Source: Okapia johnstoni (lineage: Eukaryota > Chordata > Mammalia > Artiodactyla > Giraffidae). From it: 64,000 nucleotides of DNA. Within the stretch, counting starts at the first letter, position 1. The number at the start of each line of letters is the position of its first letter. Position numbers and translations under genes: made by a program. The notes under the pieces are model-generated. The model worked only from the letters and a program-made list of their open reading frames with translations, did no database searches and was not told the DNA's origin. The stretch is taken from positions 57,836,730-57,900,729 of the forward strand of contig CM044317.1 of the NCBI GenBank assembly GCA_024291935.2, given 5' to 3'. Positions 1-10,932 of this stretch are shown one piece after another.

Positions 1-1422
1 CTCTTTTCTAAAAGGAACTGAACAAAGGCAGGTTCCATGTGAACATACACAAGGCTGAAATAATTCTCATGACTTGGATACAACAGAGCTAACTCATTCT
101 CTTTTCATTTCTGCTGCCCTGGTGCATCCTTGGCTTTGTTTAATCTTTGACCTTTAAAGCAGAATATTCCTGAATTAGGATAATTAAGCTGCTGAAAGAA
201 ATATTAAATCAAAACTTCACAAAATTTTCTAATTTATACAGAAAATATCCAAAACTCAAATCAACATTTGTTGTGTCAATTCACACAGTGAAGAATTTCT
301 TAGGTTTCTTATAGATTCAGTTTTCACCATGACTTTCTCTGAGTTTGAATATATTGAATGTGATCTATAAATCAAAGTATTAAAGGGGCAGGATAAAGTT
401 AATCAGCCTAAAATTGACCTAAAAACTATACTGGTGAATTATAGGGGAATGTGCCTAACATTTTTTCCAAACATATTTTTTAAATAAGCTATCAACATAC
501 CTAACATATTGTTTCCAAACATATTTTTAAAATAAGCTATTAATCAAAAGTTATAAGCAACTGGGAAAAAAAATAATTAGGTTAAGTCATAGAAAATATA
601 TGCTTTCTTTAGAAATTCAATTTTCATTTACAAAAAGTATTTCAAATATGACCACACTCCCCCGCCCCCTTCTGAATCCAGTGACAGAATTCTCCACTTC
701 AATCAGAATGATATAGGTTGATCTCAGTCATGCAGCCCGGGGGAACACAGCCCCGAGGAGGACACGGCTCTTTCCTATCTTCAAGCCTCGGAGCGCAGAT
801 AGCCAAAAGCCATGAATAAAACATAGTCTTCTCTTCCAGTGTGTTTTTTCTATTTCTTGCCTTTTAGAATGTTCTATTATCACAACAATTTTGCAAGTGT
901 AATTTCCATTATTACTGCATAATGCACCCAATATTATTGTTATTATAAGGTGCTAAACATCTCTGAATAAGATATGCCACTTTTAACATTTTAATATCAG
1001 CTTTCAACAATTATGGCACTAAAAATCATGCAAATTATTATATCGGAATAATCAAGTGCCAATCCTAATACAATTAGGTTAAATCAGGTTTCTTGAAAAA
1101 AACAACTACATGTTAGCTCTCTGTAAACTCTGGAATAACCAAAGACATATTCTCAAAGAAAGTAGATGAAGCAGCCTACTTAGCATAACTTCAGAGGTCC
1201 CATCAAAGCTACCTCCTTTTCTTTGGGCCTGAAATATATAATAAATCACCTTTAATAGAACTTTTTGAGGAAATGAGAATTTTAATTTTAACTGGATTAA
1301 GATGTGAGGCTATCTGACAGCTCCCTCTTCATGGGCACACATTTATCCCGTGTTCATCCACCCAGAACTGCAAAGATGAGAGGAAAGGGGGGTTGGTGGT
1401 AAAGTTCATTGGCATAACTATT
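1..1422. other. AT-rich unassigned DNA (METTL24 downstream intron)
   Basis: No coding exon, SINE or LINE recognised. The only structure seen is the short tandem duplication at 454-546. A patch of C-rich sequence near 660 has no clear meaning. Confidence 0.5.
454..546. repeat. Two-copy tandem duplication, unit about 46 bp
   Basis: Units 454-499 and 500-546 both begin CCTAACAT and share TTTCCAAACATATTTTT and AATAAGCTAT, with a few substitutions and small indels. The divergence points to an old local duplication. Confidence 0.8.
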
Positions 1423-2550
1423 AGCTTGCTAGATCTGCTATAACAAAGTGCCACAGATTGTGTGACTTCAACAACAGAAATTTACTGTCTCAGAGTTCTG
1501 TAGGCTAGATGTCCAAAATCAAGGTGGCCAACAGTGTTGGTTCCTCTGAGAGCTATAGAGGATGCTTTGTTTCATGTCCCTCTCATAGCTTCTGGTTCAG
1601 TTCAGTTCAGTCACTCAGTTGTGTCAGACTCTTTGCGACCCCATGAATTGCAGCACGCCAGGCCTCTCTGTCCATCACCAACTCCCGGAGTCTACCCAAA
1701 CCCATGTCCATCGAGTCAGTGATGCCATCCAACCATCTCATCCTCTGTCATCCCCTTCTCCTCCTGCCCCCAATCCTACCCAGCATCAGAGTCTTTTCCA
1801 ATGAGTCAACTCTTCGCATGAGGTGGCCAAAGTATTGGAGTTGCAGCTTCAACATCAGTCCTTCCAATGAACACCCAGGAATGATCTCCTTTAGGATGGA
1901 TTGATTGGATCTCTTTGCAGTCCAAGGGACTCTCAAGAGTCTTCTCCAACACCACAGTTCAAAAGCATCAATTCTGCGGCGCTCAGCTTTCTTCACCGTC
2001 CAACTCTCACATCCATACTTGACCACTGGAAAAACCATAGCCTTGACTAGACGGACTTTTGTTGGCAGAGTAACGTCTCTGCTTTTAAATATGCTATCTA
2101 GGTTGGCCATAACCTTCCTTCCAAGGAGTAAGCATCTTTTAATTTCATGGCTGCAATCACCATCAGCAGTGATTTTGGAGCCCCAAAAAATAAAGTCTGA
2201 CACTGTTTCCACTGTTTCCCCATCTATTTCCCATGAAGTGATGGGACCAGATGCCATGATCTTAGTTTTCTGAACGTTGAGCTTTAAGCCAACTTTTTTG
2301 GTTTGCTGGAAATCTTTGGCATTCCTTGGACTCTGCATGGCTCTAATCTGTCTTCATCTTACACAATGTTATTCCTGTTTCTGTGTCCAAATTTCCCCTT
2401 TATAAGGACACCAATCATACTGAATTAGGGACCCATCCTACACCATTATGACTTCACTTAAACTAACTAACATCTGTCTTGACCCTGATCCTATTTCCAG
2501 TTAAGATCGCATTCTGAGGAACTAGGAGTTGCAACCTCAGCATATGCATG
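1423..2550 (-). mobile_element. MLT1 (ERVL-MaLR) LTR split by a BovB
   Basis: The segments 1423-1597 and 2304-2550 together match the complement of an MLT1A/B-type LTR. They include the GCTATAACAAAGTGCCACAGA start, the CAGAAATTTACTGTCTCAGAG block, TTTGGCATTCCTTGG and the ATAAGGACACCAATCATA block. The two halves become contiguous when the BovB at 1598-2298 is removed. It is a solo LTR of a very old non-autonomous element with no coding capacity. Subfamily is from memory. Confidence 0.85.
1598..2298 (-). mobile_element. BovB LINE 3' fragment inside the MLT1 LTR
   Basis: About 700 bp of the BovB 3' end, with the terminal (TCAGT)n-like tail at its left edge. On the minus strand it reads VGLKLNVQKTKIMASG through [21 protein letters not shown] and GRRRRG, which is the region downstream of the reverse transcriptase YADD motif. 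It is 5'-truncated just before VGLKL. A short direct repeat TGGTT (1593-1597 and 2299-2303) flanks it. The reading frame is open for most of its length, so this copy is comparatively young. It has no RT catalytic core and cannot be active. Confidence 0.9.
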
Positions 2551-3416
2551 TGGCGGCGGGTGGGGGGAGTAGGGGGTGTGCTACTGCTATAGAGCTTTGG
2601 CAAGGTAGTATGTGTTCAGGAGCCCACTTCCAGGGGCCAGTGCCTAGGGAAAGTGTCTTGTACCACAGATCTAAGCACCAGCAACTATCTGAGGGAACTG
2701 TGGGTGTTAGTTAGCCTGTCCATCCCTATCCCAGCCAACACTGAAAGTTCCAATCTTGCTAAGTGTCAAACCCAAGGCAGATCAAGAAGCCTCCAAAGCC
2801 AATTAAAACCATCATCATAAAACTCCTATGCTTCAATCCCTGGGTCTTTCTCAGCCACACAACCAGGCCCAGAAGGTGCAGACTGTCTTTGATACCTTCC
2901 TGTTCCCTTACTCATTCCTTTCCCTCCTCTGGAACTCCTTCAAGTAGCCAACTTCCTTGCGCCTACGCTCCCCACCTTAGTCTTTTCCCCTTCAAGGGAG
3001 CCCTCCAGCAGGGTAGGCAGATTTTGTTACATGCCTGCAGACTAGCAAGAGGGCAAAAGTGGAAGCTGCAACATCTTTAAAGGCCTGGGTTTGAAAATCA
3101 CCAGCATCATTTCTGCTGCATTCTATTGACCAAAGCAAACCACAAGGCTAGCCCAGATTCAAGGGGAGATGAAACAGATGCCCCTTTTGAGAGGAGGAGT
3201 GGCATACACAGAAAGGGTGAGATGGTCATTGTTCAGGGCCATGTCTGCATATACTTGACCTAAGTCATTGAAAAAAATATTATTTTATATAAAAATCCAT
3301 GAATGAACTACAGTATTACCATAGACATGAGCCTTAACTGGACACAAGCAATACTCCAAGAAAACTGAATAATAAAGCATATATTCATCAGAATATTATT
3401 AAGGAAAGGACATTAG
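2551..3416. other. Unassigned DNA
   Basis: A G-rich patch lies at 2552-2580. The stretch 3075-3200 resembles dispersed mammalian repeat sequence but I cannot name the family. No gene seen. Confidence 0.4.
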
Positions 3417-3540
3417 GGAATTCCCTGGCAATCCAGTGGTTAGGACTCCATGCTTTCACTGCTGAAGGCCTGAGTTCAATCCCTGATTCGGGAATTAGGA
3501 TCCACAAGTCTCTCAGTGTGGTCCCTCCTCCCCCCAAAAA
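3417..3540 (+). mobile_element. CHR-2-type tRNA-derived SINE
   Basis: It starts GGGAATTCCCTGGCAATCCA and carries the tRNA box-B-like TGAGTTCAATCCCTGA, followed by a GGAATTAGGATCC body and an A-rich (GAAA)n tail. This is the older cetartiodactyl CHR family rather than Bov-tA. Confidence 0.8.
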
Positions 3541-3760
3541 AAAGAAAGAAAGAAAGTGAAGTCACTCAGTCATGTTGGACTCTTGGCGACCCTATGGACT
3601 ATAGCCTACCAGGCTTCTCAGTCAGTGGGATTTTCCAGGCAAAAGTATTGGAGTGGGTTGCCATTTCCTTCTCCAGGGGATCTTCCCAACCCAGGGATCG
3701 AACCCGGGTCTCCCACATTGTAGGCAGACACTTTACCCTCTGAGCCACCAGGGAAGGCAC
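3541..3760 (-). mobile_element. Bov-tA SINE
   Basis: The complement shows GCCTTCCCTGGTGGCTCAGA, the tRNA-Glu-like promoter half, then the ART2A half ending in GACTGAGTGACTTCACTTTC. It sits directly in the A-rich tail of the CHR-2 SINE at 3417-3540, a common landing site for L1/BovB-type endonuclease. Confidence 0.9.
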
Positions 3761-3927
3761 TGCCCCTCCCCCCCGCCACAAAAAGGCAGGTTAATTAAAA
3801 CATGGCATTTTCTATTAGATCTGGCTTTCTTTGGAAGCTGACAGAGAATCTGGGATATCCAATGGATTAAGGGTGACTAATACAGAAAATTCTGAAAAGA
3901 ACAGGTATATGTATAAGTCCTAGATAT

Positions 3928-4309
3928 TATATCCATCTACTAGGGCTACTATAACAAAATACCACAGACTGAGTGGCTTAACATCAAAAATTTGTCTTCT
4001 CACAGTTCTGGAGGCTGGAAGTCCAGGATCAAAGTGTAAACAGATTTGATTTCTCCGGAAGCCTCTCTCCGTGGCTTGATGATAGCTTCTTCCTCACTGT
4101 CCTCACATGGACAATGAGGACATGGTCCTTTCCTCTGTGTGAGCACTCCTGGTTATCTTTTCCTCTTCTTACAAGAACACCAGCCCACTCTAACAACGTC
4201 AATTAACCTTAATTACCTCCTTAAAGGCTCTGTCACCAAACACAGTCATATTGAGGGTGAGCGCTTCAATTTGTGAATTTTGGTGGGGAAACAACTCAGT
4301 CCATAACAG
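3928..4309 (-). mobile_element. MLT1 LTR, nearly complete
   Basis: It runs from ATCTACTAGGGCTACTATAA to CAACTCAGTCCATAACAG, the complement of a whole MLT1A/B-type LTR of about 380 bp. The CACAGTTCTGGAGGCTGGAA and ACAAGAACACCAGCCCACTC blocks are clear. It is solo, with no internal region. Confidence 0.85.
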
Positions 4310-4441
4310 ATACAAAACAGGTATTTTTGCTGTACACTATTTAGAGGCAACCAGTATCTCTTCAAAAAGAGTTTTAAAATACATCCCTGTTATTGCTAAT
4401 GCAGACTAGCAGCTGGAGAAAACCAGCAGTTCCTCCTCCAT

Positions 4442-5201
4442 TGTTGTTGTTGTTCAATCACTAAGTCATGTCTGACCCTGTGCGACCCCATGGACTACAG
4501 CACGCCAGGCTTCCCTGTCCTTCACCATCTCCCAGAGCTTTCTCAGACTTGTCTATTGAGTCGGTGATGCCATCCAACCATCTCATCCTCTGTCGTCCCC
4601 TTCTCCTCCTGCCCTCAATCTTTCCCAGCATCAGGGTCTTTTCCAATGAGTCAGTTCTTCGCATCAGGTGGCCAAATTATTGGAGCTACAGCTTCAGCAT
4701 CAGCCCTTCCAATGAATATTCAGGGTTGATTTCCTTTAGGATTGACTGGTTCATTCTCCTTACAGTCCAAGGGACTCTCAAGAGTCTTCTTCAGCACCAG
4801 AGCTCGAAAGTATCCGTTCTTCAGCACTCAGCTTCCTTATGGTCTGACTCTCACATCTATACATGACTACTGGAAAACCATAGCTTTTTTTTTGTGTGTG
4901 TGTGTTCATGGCAACAACTACTGTGGAAGCCCTAGGTCTCCCTTTCTGGATCAGGATGCTATCTCCCCTTCATTCTCTACTGCTCTGATGGCTTTTTGCT
5001 GCTGTTTAGTCACTAAGTTGCATCCTTGTGACCCCACAGACTTTAGCCCTCCAGGCTCCTCTGTTCATAGGATTTCCTAGGTGAGAATACTGGAGTGGGT
5101 TGCCATTTCCTTCTCCAGATGGAAAACCATAGCTTTGACTATATGGACCTTTGTTGGCAAAGTGATGTCTCTGCTTTTTAATGCACTGTCTAGATTTGTC
5201 T
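4442..5201 (-). mobile_element. BovB LINE 3' fragment, interrupted
   Basis: BovB sequence occupies 4442-4887 and 5137-5201, on the minus strand, ending in the (AAC)n-type tail (TTGTTGTTG at its left). It is flanked by TCCTCCAT (4434-4441 and 5202-5209), a target-site duplication. The segment encodes only the region downstream of the RT core. Its body is split by the retroposed insertion 4888-5119. Confidence 0.88.
4888..5119 (-). mobile_element. Truncated Bov SINE with extra 3' sequence, inserted in BovB
   Basis: A perfect 17-bp duplication, TGGAAAACCATAGCTTT, flanks it (4871-4887 and 5120-5136). Read on the minus strand, the insert begins inside Bov-tA (CTGGAGAAGGAAATGG) and runs through the ART2A half. 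It then continues for about 90 bp of sequence not found in the SINE, and ends in (CA)n and an A tract. That order fits retroposition of a read-through SINE transcript, i.e. a 3' transduction. Confidence 0.8.
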
Positions 5202-5209
5202 TCCTCCAT

Positions 5210-5599
5210 AACTAACAGCTAACTCCAGTGCTGGGTGGTAAAAATGTGAGCCACCTCACATTAATTGAAGGCAAGTCATAGACACAGTGGCAGATTTTAT
5301 TTTCCAAAGACGGTCTCACCATTAAACCCCATCTCACATGCTTTTCTACAATATGGCCTTGACCTTCTTCCCACCAACAGATTAAGTTGGTGTTCCCTCC
5401 CCAGGGATGGCTTCTTGGGGTGGGCAGCCTGCCCAGTCACACCAGGCCCCACACCTAGAAGGGCTCAACATTTGGTTTCATGCTCTGCTGTTGCTGACTT
5501 GAGTTTCTTAATACGTTTTGAATAAGAAACCCTACACTTTCACTTTGTACTCAGCCCCACAATTATGTATCCTGTTCTGTGATCCTGCCCTTGAATATT
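5210..5599. other. Unassigned DNA
   Basis: No gene. The block around 5450-5580 looks like old dispersed repeat sequence, family not assigned. Confidence 0.4.
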
Positions 5600-6012
5600 G
5601 ATGGACTCATGACCAGTGACCACTAAAGTATGGCAGAAGTGACTCTAGGTGATGATATCCAAGCACAGGCTTTGTTCACTAATACTCTCTCTCTTAAAAA
5701 CTTCAGCCACAAGGCAAAGTGTCCAAGTGCCCTGAGGCCATCATGCTATGAGTCCAAACTAGCCCTTGCAGAGAGACCACACAAAAGAGACTCTGAATCA
5801 ATATGCAGAGAGTGAAGCCTGGCCGATCCCAGTTGCTCCAACCATCATCCAGCTGCAACCTGACAAGAGACCCTGAGCCAGAACCACCCAGAAAAGCCCT
5901 CCCCAAATACTGACCCCCAGAAACTGAGACAGATCAATGATCAATTACTGTTGTTTTAAAAAACTTAAGTTTTGCGAGTGACTCATAATGTAGCAGGAGA
6001 TAACTAGAACAG
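5600..6012 (+). mobile_element. MLT1-type LTR, 3' part
   Basis: Matches include TATGGCAGAAGTGAC, the GAGACCCTGAGCCAGAACCA block, TTGTTTTAAAAAACTTAAG and the terminal GATAACTAGAACA. These are the 3' half of a diverged MLT1C/D-like LTR in plus orientation. Confidence 0.7.
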
Positions 6013-6247
6013 AGATCAAGTGCCATTTATGCAAATCTTCTTTTGAAATGTTAAAAGTTAATTGCATAGTGTCAAATACTATACATTCCAAAGCTGTGAC
6101 TTCTAGATTTTAATGTATATTTAACCAAAAATACTTTCTTATTTAAAAAAAAAAAAACAGTATTGGACTTTCCTAGTGGTACAGTGGATAGGAATCCACT
6201 TGCCAATGCAGGGGACACAGGTTTGATCCCTGGTCTGGGAAGATCCC

Positions 6248-6661
6248 TTGGAGAAGGGAATGGCCACCCACTCCAGTATTCTTGCCTGGAGAATTTCATG
6301 GACAGAGGAGCCTGGTGAACGAGATACAGTCCATGGGGTTGCAAAGAGTTGGACACTACTGAGCAACTAAGGCAATGGCACCCCACTCCAGTACTCTTGC
6401 CTGGAAAATCCCATGGATGGAGGAGCCTGGTGGGCTGCAGTTCATGGGGTCACTAAGAGTCGGACACGACTGAGCGACTTCACTTTCACTTTTCACTTTT
6501 CTGCATTGGAGAAGGAAATGGCAACCCACTCCAGTGTTCTTGCCTGGAGAATCCCAGGGACAGGAGAGCCTGGTGGGCTGCCGTCTATGGGGTTGCACAG
6601 AGTCGGACACGACTGCAGCGACTTAGCAGCAGGGAGCAACTAAGACATTCACTTTTTCACT
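6248..6661 (+). mobile_element. BOV-A (ART2A-type) SINE unit inserted in CHR-1
   Basis: It starts TTGGAGAAGGGAATGG, the usual first bases of BOV-A elements, and ends CATTCACTTTTTCAC. It is itself opened at 6372-6633 by a second BOV-A2. The 10-bp duplication of CHR-1 sequence marks it as an independent insertion. Confidence 0.78.
6372..6633 (+). mobile_element. BOV-A2 dimer, innermost insertion
   Basis: Two ART2A units in tandem are joined by CACTTTTCACTTTTCTGCAT, with an AGCAGCAG tail. A perfect 11-bp duplication, GAGCAACTAAG (6361-6371 and 6634-6644), flanks it. Low divergence from the consensus suggests it is the youngest of the three layers. Confidence 0.9.
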
Positions 6662-7052
6662 GGAAGATCCCACACGCCCTGGAGCAACTAAAGCCCATGA
6701 AGCACAACTACTGAACCTGCGCTCAAGAGCCCTCAAGCTGCATCTACTGAAGCCCGTGTGCCTAGAGCCTGTGATCCACAACAAGAGAAGCCACTGCAGT
6801 GAGAAGCCAGTGCACCACAAGGAGGAGTAGCCCCCACTCAGCGCAACTAGAGAAAGCCTGAGCACATCAATGAAGACCCAGCACAAGCAAAAAGAAGTAA
6901 ATTTTTAAAAAGGTACAAAGTCATTATTTAAAAATTAAAGCTACAGATAAGCAAAAAGAAAAGGAATTAAGATACCCATGATCTAGAGTTTAAAAACAGT
7001 TAACTTGAACACCTGGTATATTTCTTGCTAAACATTTTTTTTTGCCTTCAAT

Positions 7053-7067
7053 ACACACACACACACA
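7053..7067. repeat. (CA)n microsatellite
   Basis: About seven CA units followed by an interrupted CA-rich stretch to 7085. Confidence 0.9.
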
Positions 7068-7069
7068 TG

Positions 7070-7680
7070 CACGCACAAAACACACAGTTTATTGCCTACA
7101 TGGGCATAATTCAGATACACCTGCTGTTTATAAAATTAGAATTATACTGTTTTAAATTTGCTTTTTAATGTAACAGATCATGAATATTTTTTCAGGCCAA
7201 CACATTTTCAACTAAAATGTTCTCTCAAACAGTGTCCCTGGGAGCTTTCATAAGAATGTGATGCAGGTGAGCGAGGCCCCTGCAGGACTAAGGCAGAGGT
7301 AGGGGAGGAACAGACCCTCTACCTTGGTTCAACAGGAGCAGCTCCCCTTTTCTCTCTTTTATATGCTTGGAATCCTTTGCAAATTTGTGCTTGAGAAACA
7401 GATTTCCTGCTTAAGAAAAAAAATGATTTTTTTTTTGGAAGCCTCCATCTATAACTTGTGTTTTTAACAACTCTTATATTGGTTTAATTTACTTAATCAA
7501 ATCCCCCATCTGATGGTCATTTAGGTTCTTTCCAACTGGATGATGTTGTCAACTGAGGTGTTCAACAAACTTGCAGCTAAATATTTAAGTGTGTTCAATT
7601 CTTTCCTTAGAATAAGAACACTTCCAGAAGAGAACTGGCAGGTTCAAAATATAGGCACAGTTTACACTTTTAATAATTTT
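7070..7680 (-). mobile_element. Diverged L1-like fragment
   Basis: Scattered matches to the complement of an old L1 3' region, such as GGTCATTTAGGTTCTTTCCAA and TTCTTTCCTTAGAATAAGAAC. Gaps are large and the family assignment is tentative. Confidence 0.4.
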
Positions 7681-8022
7681 ACTAACCAGTAGGCCCCTCC
7701 TGTCCCTGCTCTCGAGAAACTGAGGATAAACCAGATTGTGCTTAGACTGGGAATCTGTGCAGAAAGACACATCACAAAAAGCTCCTCCACTGTTATTAGT
7801 TCAGTCATCACTGGCTTGTTTGTATTATCCTAAAGCTACATGATACTCTGGAGCATTCCTAAACAAACCTATGCTTTTATGTCCCAGTGATTCACTAGAG
7901 CAGACAAAAAAACTGCATGCCATTTAAAAAAGAGAAAACAAACAAATCAATTTTAACTAAGTATATGTTAAACTGTCTTTATATAAATTTTTATTTAAAA
8001 CATTAAAATAAAAACACTTTAT
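7681..8022. other. Unassigned AT-rich DNA
   Basis: No gene or named repeat recognised. Confidence 0.5.
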
Positions 8023-8031
8023 CTATTGTTC

Positions 8032-8246
8032 TATGTGTGTGCGTGCTAAGTCACTTCAGTCATGTACGACTCTTTGCGACCCTATGGACTGTAGCCCACC
8101 AGGTTCCTCTGTCCATGGGGATTCTCCAGGCAAGAATACTGGAGTGGGCGGCCCTCCTCCAGCGGTTCTTCCCGACCCAGGGATTGAACCCGGTCTCCTG
8201 CACTTGTAGGCAGTTTCTTTACCACTAGCGCCACCTGGAAAGCCCC
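8032..8246 (-). mobile_element. Bov-tA SINE
   Basis: Complete Bov-tA on the minus strand with a GTGTGTGCGTG tail. It is flanked by CTATTGTTC (8023-8031 and 8247-8255), a 9-bp target-site duplication. Confidence 0.92.
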
Positions 8247-8332
8247 CTATTGTTCCATATTAAACCTTTAGAAGGAGATAGATTCCTTTTTCCACCCATA
8301 AAATGTGTGTTAAAGCTTCAAACTGGCTATTT

Positions 8333-8892
8333 ATTGTTGTTTAGTTGTTCAGTCAGGTCTGACTCTTTGAGACCCCATGGATTGCAGCATTTCAGGCTTC
8401 CCTGTCCTTCACTATCTCCCAGAGTTTGCTCAAACTCATGTTCATTGAGTCAATGATGTCATCCAACCATCCAACCAACCTCATCCACTGTCACCCCCTT
8501 CTCCTCCTGCCCTCAATCTTTCCCAGCATCAGGGTCTTTTCCAGTGAGTGAGCTCTTTACATCATGTGGCCAAAGTATTAGAGCTTCAGCTTCAGCAGCA
8601 GTCCTTCCTATGAATATCAGGGTTGATTTCCTTTAGGACTGACTGATTTGATCTCCAGGGACTCTCAAGAGTCTTCTCCAGCACCACAACTTGAAAGCAT
8701 CAGTTTTTCAGTGTTCAGCCTTCTTTATGGTCCAACTCTCACATTCATACAAGACTACTGGAAAAACCATAGCTTTGACTATATGGACCTTTGTCAGCAA
8801 AGTGATGTCTCTGCTTTTTAAGACACTGTCTAGGTTTGTCATAGCTTTTCTTCCAAGGAGCAACTGTCTTACCATCCTTTATAATCACCATC
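8333..8892 (-). mobile_element. BovB LINE 3' fragment
   Basis: The left edge is the (AAC)n-type BovB end. The body covers the region corresponding to MYGCESW back to the RRLLLG block and is degraded by small deletions, including a near-duplicated CCATCCAACCATCC. It is an older copy than the ones at 9401 or 61775. Confidence 0.85.
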
Positions 8893-9400
8893 CTAATTAA
8901 TCATTATATTAATCAAAATCCCTGGCTAAAATCCAAAGCTACATAACACCAATAAAATGTCAATATTAACCATACAGCTTATCAATCAACTAACACAGAA
9001 CAAGGGACTTCTTTCACTTGTGCTACAATTGACCTACAAACATAGCTGCTTGCTTTCAACATGGGCAGTTTGATTTTGAAGCCAGAATCATATACTGTGT
9101 ATATGGCATTTACAGACATATCTCACAGTTTGTAAAAGACAGATTCCTAAAAAAGAGTGTGGAAACTAGTTTTGGAATTAGGCTCTATTTTTAAAATTAT
9201 TATTTATTTAACTACTCATTGAGTAATTCATAAATATTTTTTAATTAATTTATTAGCAATTACCTATCACCCTAACAATAAATGCTACATTCATTCTCCA
9301 TACTCACTGTGGTCTAGGTCAATATTCAATCATAATTTTAAAATTATTTTATCAATACAACCTCTTTAAGTTTAATTATGAAAAGTTGTTATTTAATGAT
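8893..9400. other. AT-rich unassigned DNA
   Basis: No gene or repeat family recognised. Confidence 0.5.
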
Positions 9401-9795
9401 TCAGTTCAGTTCAGTTCAGTCGCTCAGTCATGTCCGACTCTTTGCGACCCCATGAACCGCAGCACGCCAGGCCTCCCTGTCCATTGCTAACTCCCGGAGT
9501 TTACCCAAACTCATGTCCATTGAGTCGGTGATGCCATCCAACCATCTCATCGTCTGTTGTCCTCTTCTCCTCCTGCCTCCAATCTTTCCCAACATCAGGG
9601 TCTTTTCAAATGAGTCAGCTCTTCGCATCAGGTGGCCAAAATATTGGAGTTTCAGCTTCAACATCAGTCCTTCCAATGAACACCCAGGACTGATTTCCTT
9701 TAGGATGGACTGGTTGGATCTCCTTGCAGTCCAAGAGACTCTCAAGAGTCTTCAACACCATAGTTCAAAAGCATCAATTCTTCTGCACTCAGCTT
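9401..9795 (-). mobile_element. BovB LINE 3' fragment
   Basis: About 395 bp of BovB 3' end with the (TCAGT)n-like tail. The minus strand reads [33 protein letters not shown] and ends [14 protein letters not shown], nearly intact. It is truncated at LSAE. I saw no clear target-site duplication. Confidence 0.88.
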
Positions 9796-10402
9796 AAAGC
9801 AAAGCAAATCCAGGCTTTTAAATAACATCTTCTTAAAGCAAGATATATCTCTGCACCTACAAAATTAAAACCTGAACGAACACATTAGAAAGAGGATCCT
9901 GTCTTGTAGAAAAATAGAAGAAATTAATATATCTTAAATGAACAAGAGGATTAAAAGTGTCTTTAAGAGCCTTAGACTTTAAACACACTAAATCAGGCCC
10001 AATTATCATCATTGGCTGGCAGAAATGTAGCATTACAGGATATCTGCTACCACTAAGAAATGGGAGATAAGACTTGCCCTGCATAGTACGGGAAATATGA
10101 AGGGTCACTCTAAGCTAATGTAGGACCAATTCTGAACTAATAATAAAAGAAAATAATTTTATGTAGTAATCAGCTCACAGAAGTGACCTCTACAGGGAGC
10201 AACACTCTGTAAATGAATTTTAAAGGAATTCAGGGAAACATTTACAAACAAAGAATTATTTTGTCAAATATCTAGCCTATTCTACAGGAGCTAACCTGAA
10301 GCTGCTGGGCGAGAAACTTCTGGGCTGGGTGAGGTCATATAACATGTATCACCAGAAACACAGGTCAGGGACAGAAATGGGTGAACCAGTGACACGTCAA
10401 GA
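9796..10402. other. Unassigned DNA
   Basis: No gene seen. Confidence 0.45.
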
Positions 10403-10413
10403 AGTCAGCAGGG

Positions 10414-10493
10414 ATTCATGTTGATGTTTGACAGAAAACAACAAAATTCTGTAAAGCAATTATCCTTCAATTAAAAAATAAATTAAAAAAAAA
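10414..10493 (+). mobile_element. L1 3' end, severely 5'-truncated
   Basis: 80 bp matching the ruminant L1 tail (ATTCATGTTGATGTTTGACA, GTAAAGCAATTATCCTTCAA), then an A-rich end. Flanks AGTCAGCAGGG (10403-10413) and AGTGAGCAGGG (10494-10504) are an 11-bp target-site duplication with one mismatch. Confidence 0.85.
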
Positions 10494-10654
10494 AGTGAGC
10501 AGGGCTACTGGTGACACGCAACAGCAAGGAACCAAGAAGCACAAATTTAGGCAGAATCGAAATGGCAAAAAGGGACTTGGCCCAGAACAGAGTCAGATAG
10601 CAACAAGGACAGCACCAGGCAACTGTTTGAATTTCCATCATCATAAAAAGTTCT

Positions 10655-10852
10655 ACTGGACAGTGCTGTTCAGAGTATCACATGCATCAGATATATCAAG
10701 CAAGCATCACATGAATCAGCTGGGGGGCTTGTGAACACACAAGTTCTGATTCAGTGGATCTGGAGTGGGGCCTGAGTGTTTGCATTTTCATCAGGATCCC
10801 AGCTGATAGTGATGTCACTGGTTGAAGGATGACACTTTGAGAACCATTAGAC
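10655..10852 (+). mobile_element. MER5A-like hAT DNA transposon fossil
   Basis: Contains AAGTTCTGATTCAGTGGATC, the GGGGCCTGAGTGTTTGCATT block and a terminal CACTTTGAGAACCATTAGAC. These are characteristic of the short non-autonomous MER5 elements. Confidence 0.7.
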
Positions 10853-10932
10853 AAACCCTTTTAGAATCACTGGACTTGGCTGATGACATTGGTTGAGCTT
10901 TTATGGTTTTCAAAGGACTTGACCTCAGCACA

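Larger units (their letters stand above)
6167..6905 (+). mobile_element. CHR-1 SINE, outer layer of a three-layer nest
   Basis: The 5' part (6167-6247) begins GACTTTCCTAGTGGTACAG. The rest resumes at 6662 with GGAAGATCCCACACGCCCTG and continues through the TAGAGCC repeats and AACAAGAGAAGCCACTGCA to an AT-rich tail. The join is interrupted by a BOV-A unit flanked by GGAAGATCCC (6238-6247 and 6662-6671). Removing the inner insertions restores one CHR-1 element. Confidence 0.82.

Noticed and set aside
2552..2580. G-rich patch as a G-quadruplex
   Set aside because: It does not supply four separate G-tracts of three with usable loops.
3417..3540. tRNA gene, from the box-B-like GGTTCGAATC-type motifs in SINEs
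   Set aside because: These belong to tRNA-derived CHR and Bov-tA SINEs; the sequences do not fold into a full cloverleaf and are followed by SINE bodies.
6139..6643. Several overlapping short frames in both strands at the SINE nest
   Set aside because: All fall within CHR-1/BOV-A2 sequence; the same peptides (such as WSGLPFPSPGDLP-like strings) recur at other Bov SINEs.
7053..7085. Direct repeats as a CRISPR-like array (also considered for the 37-bp units at 25 kb)
   Set aside because: This is a vertebrate nuclear genome and the repeats are a microsatellite and a minisatellite without spacer structure.
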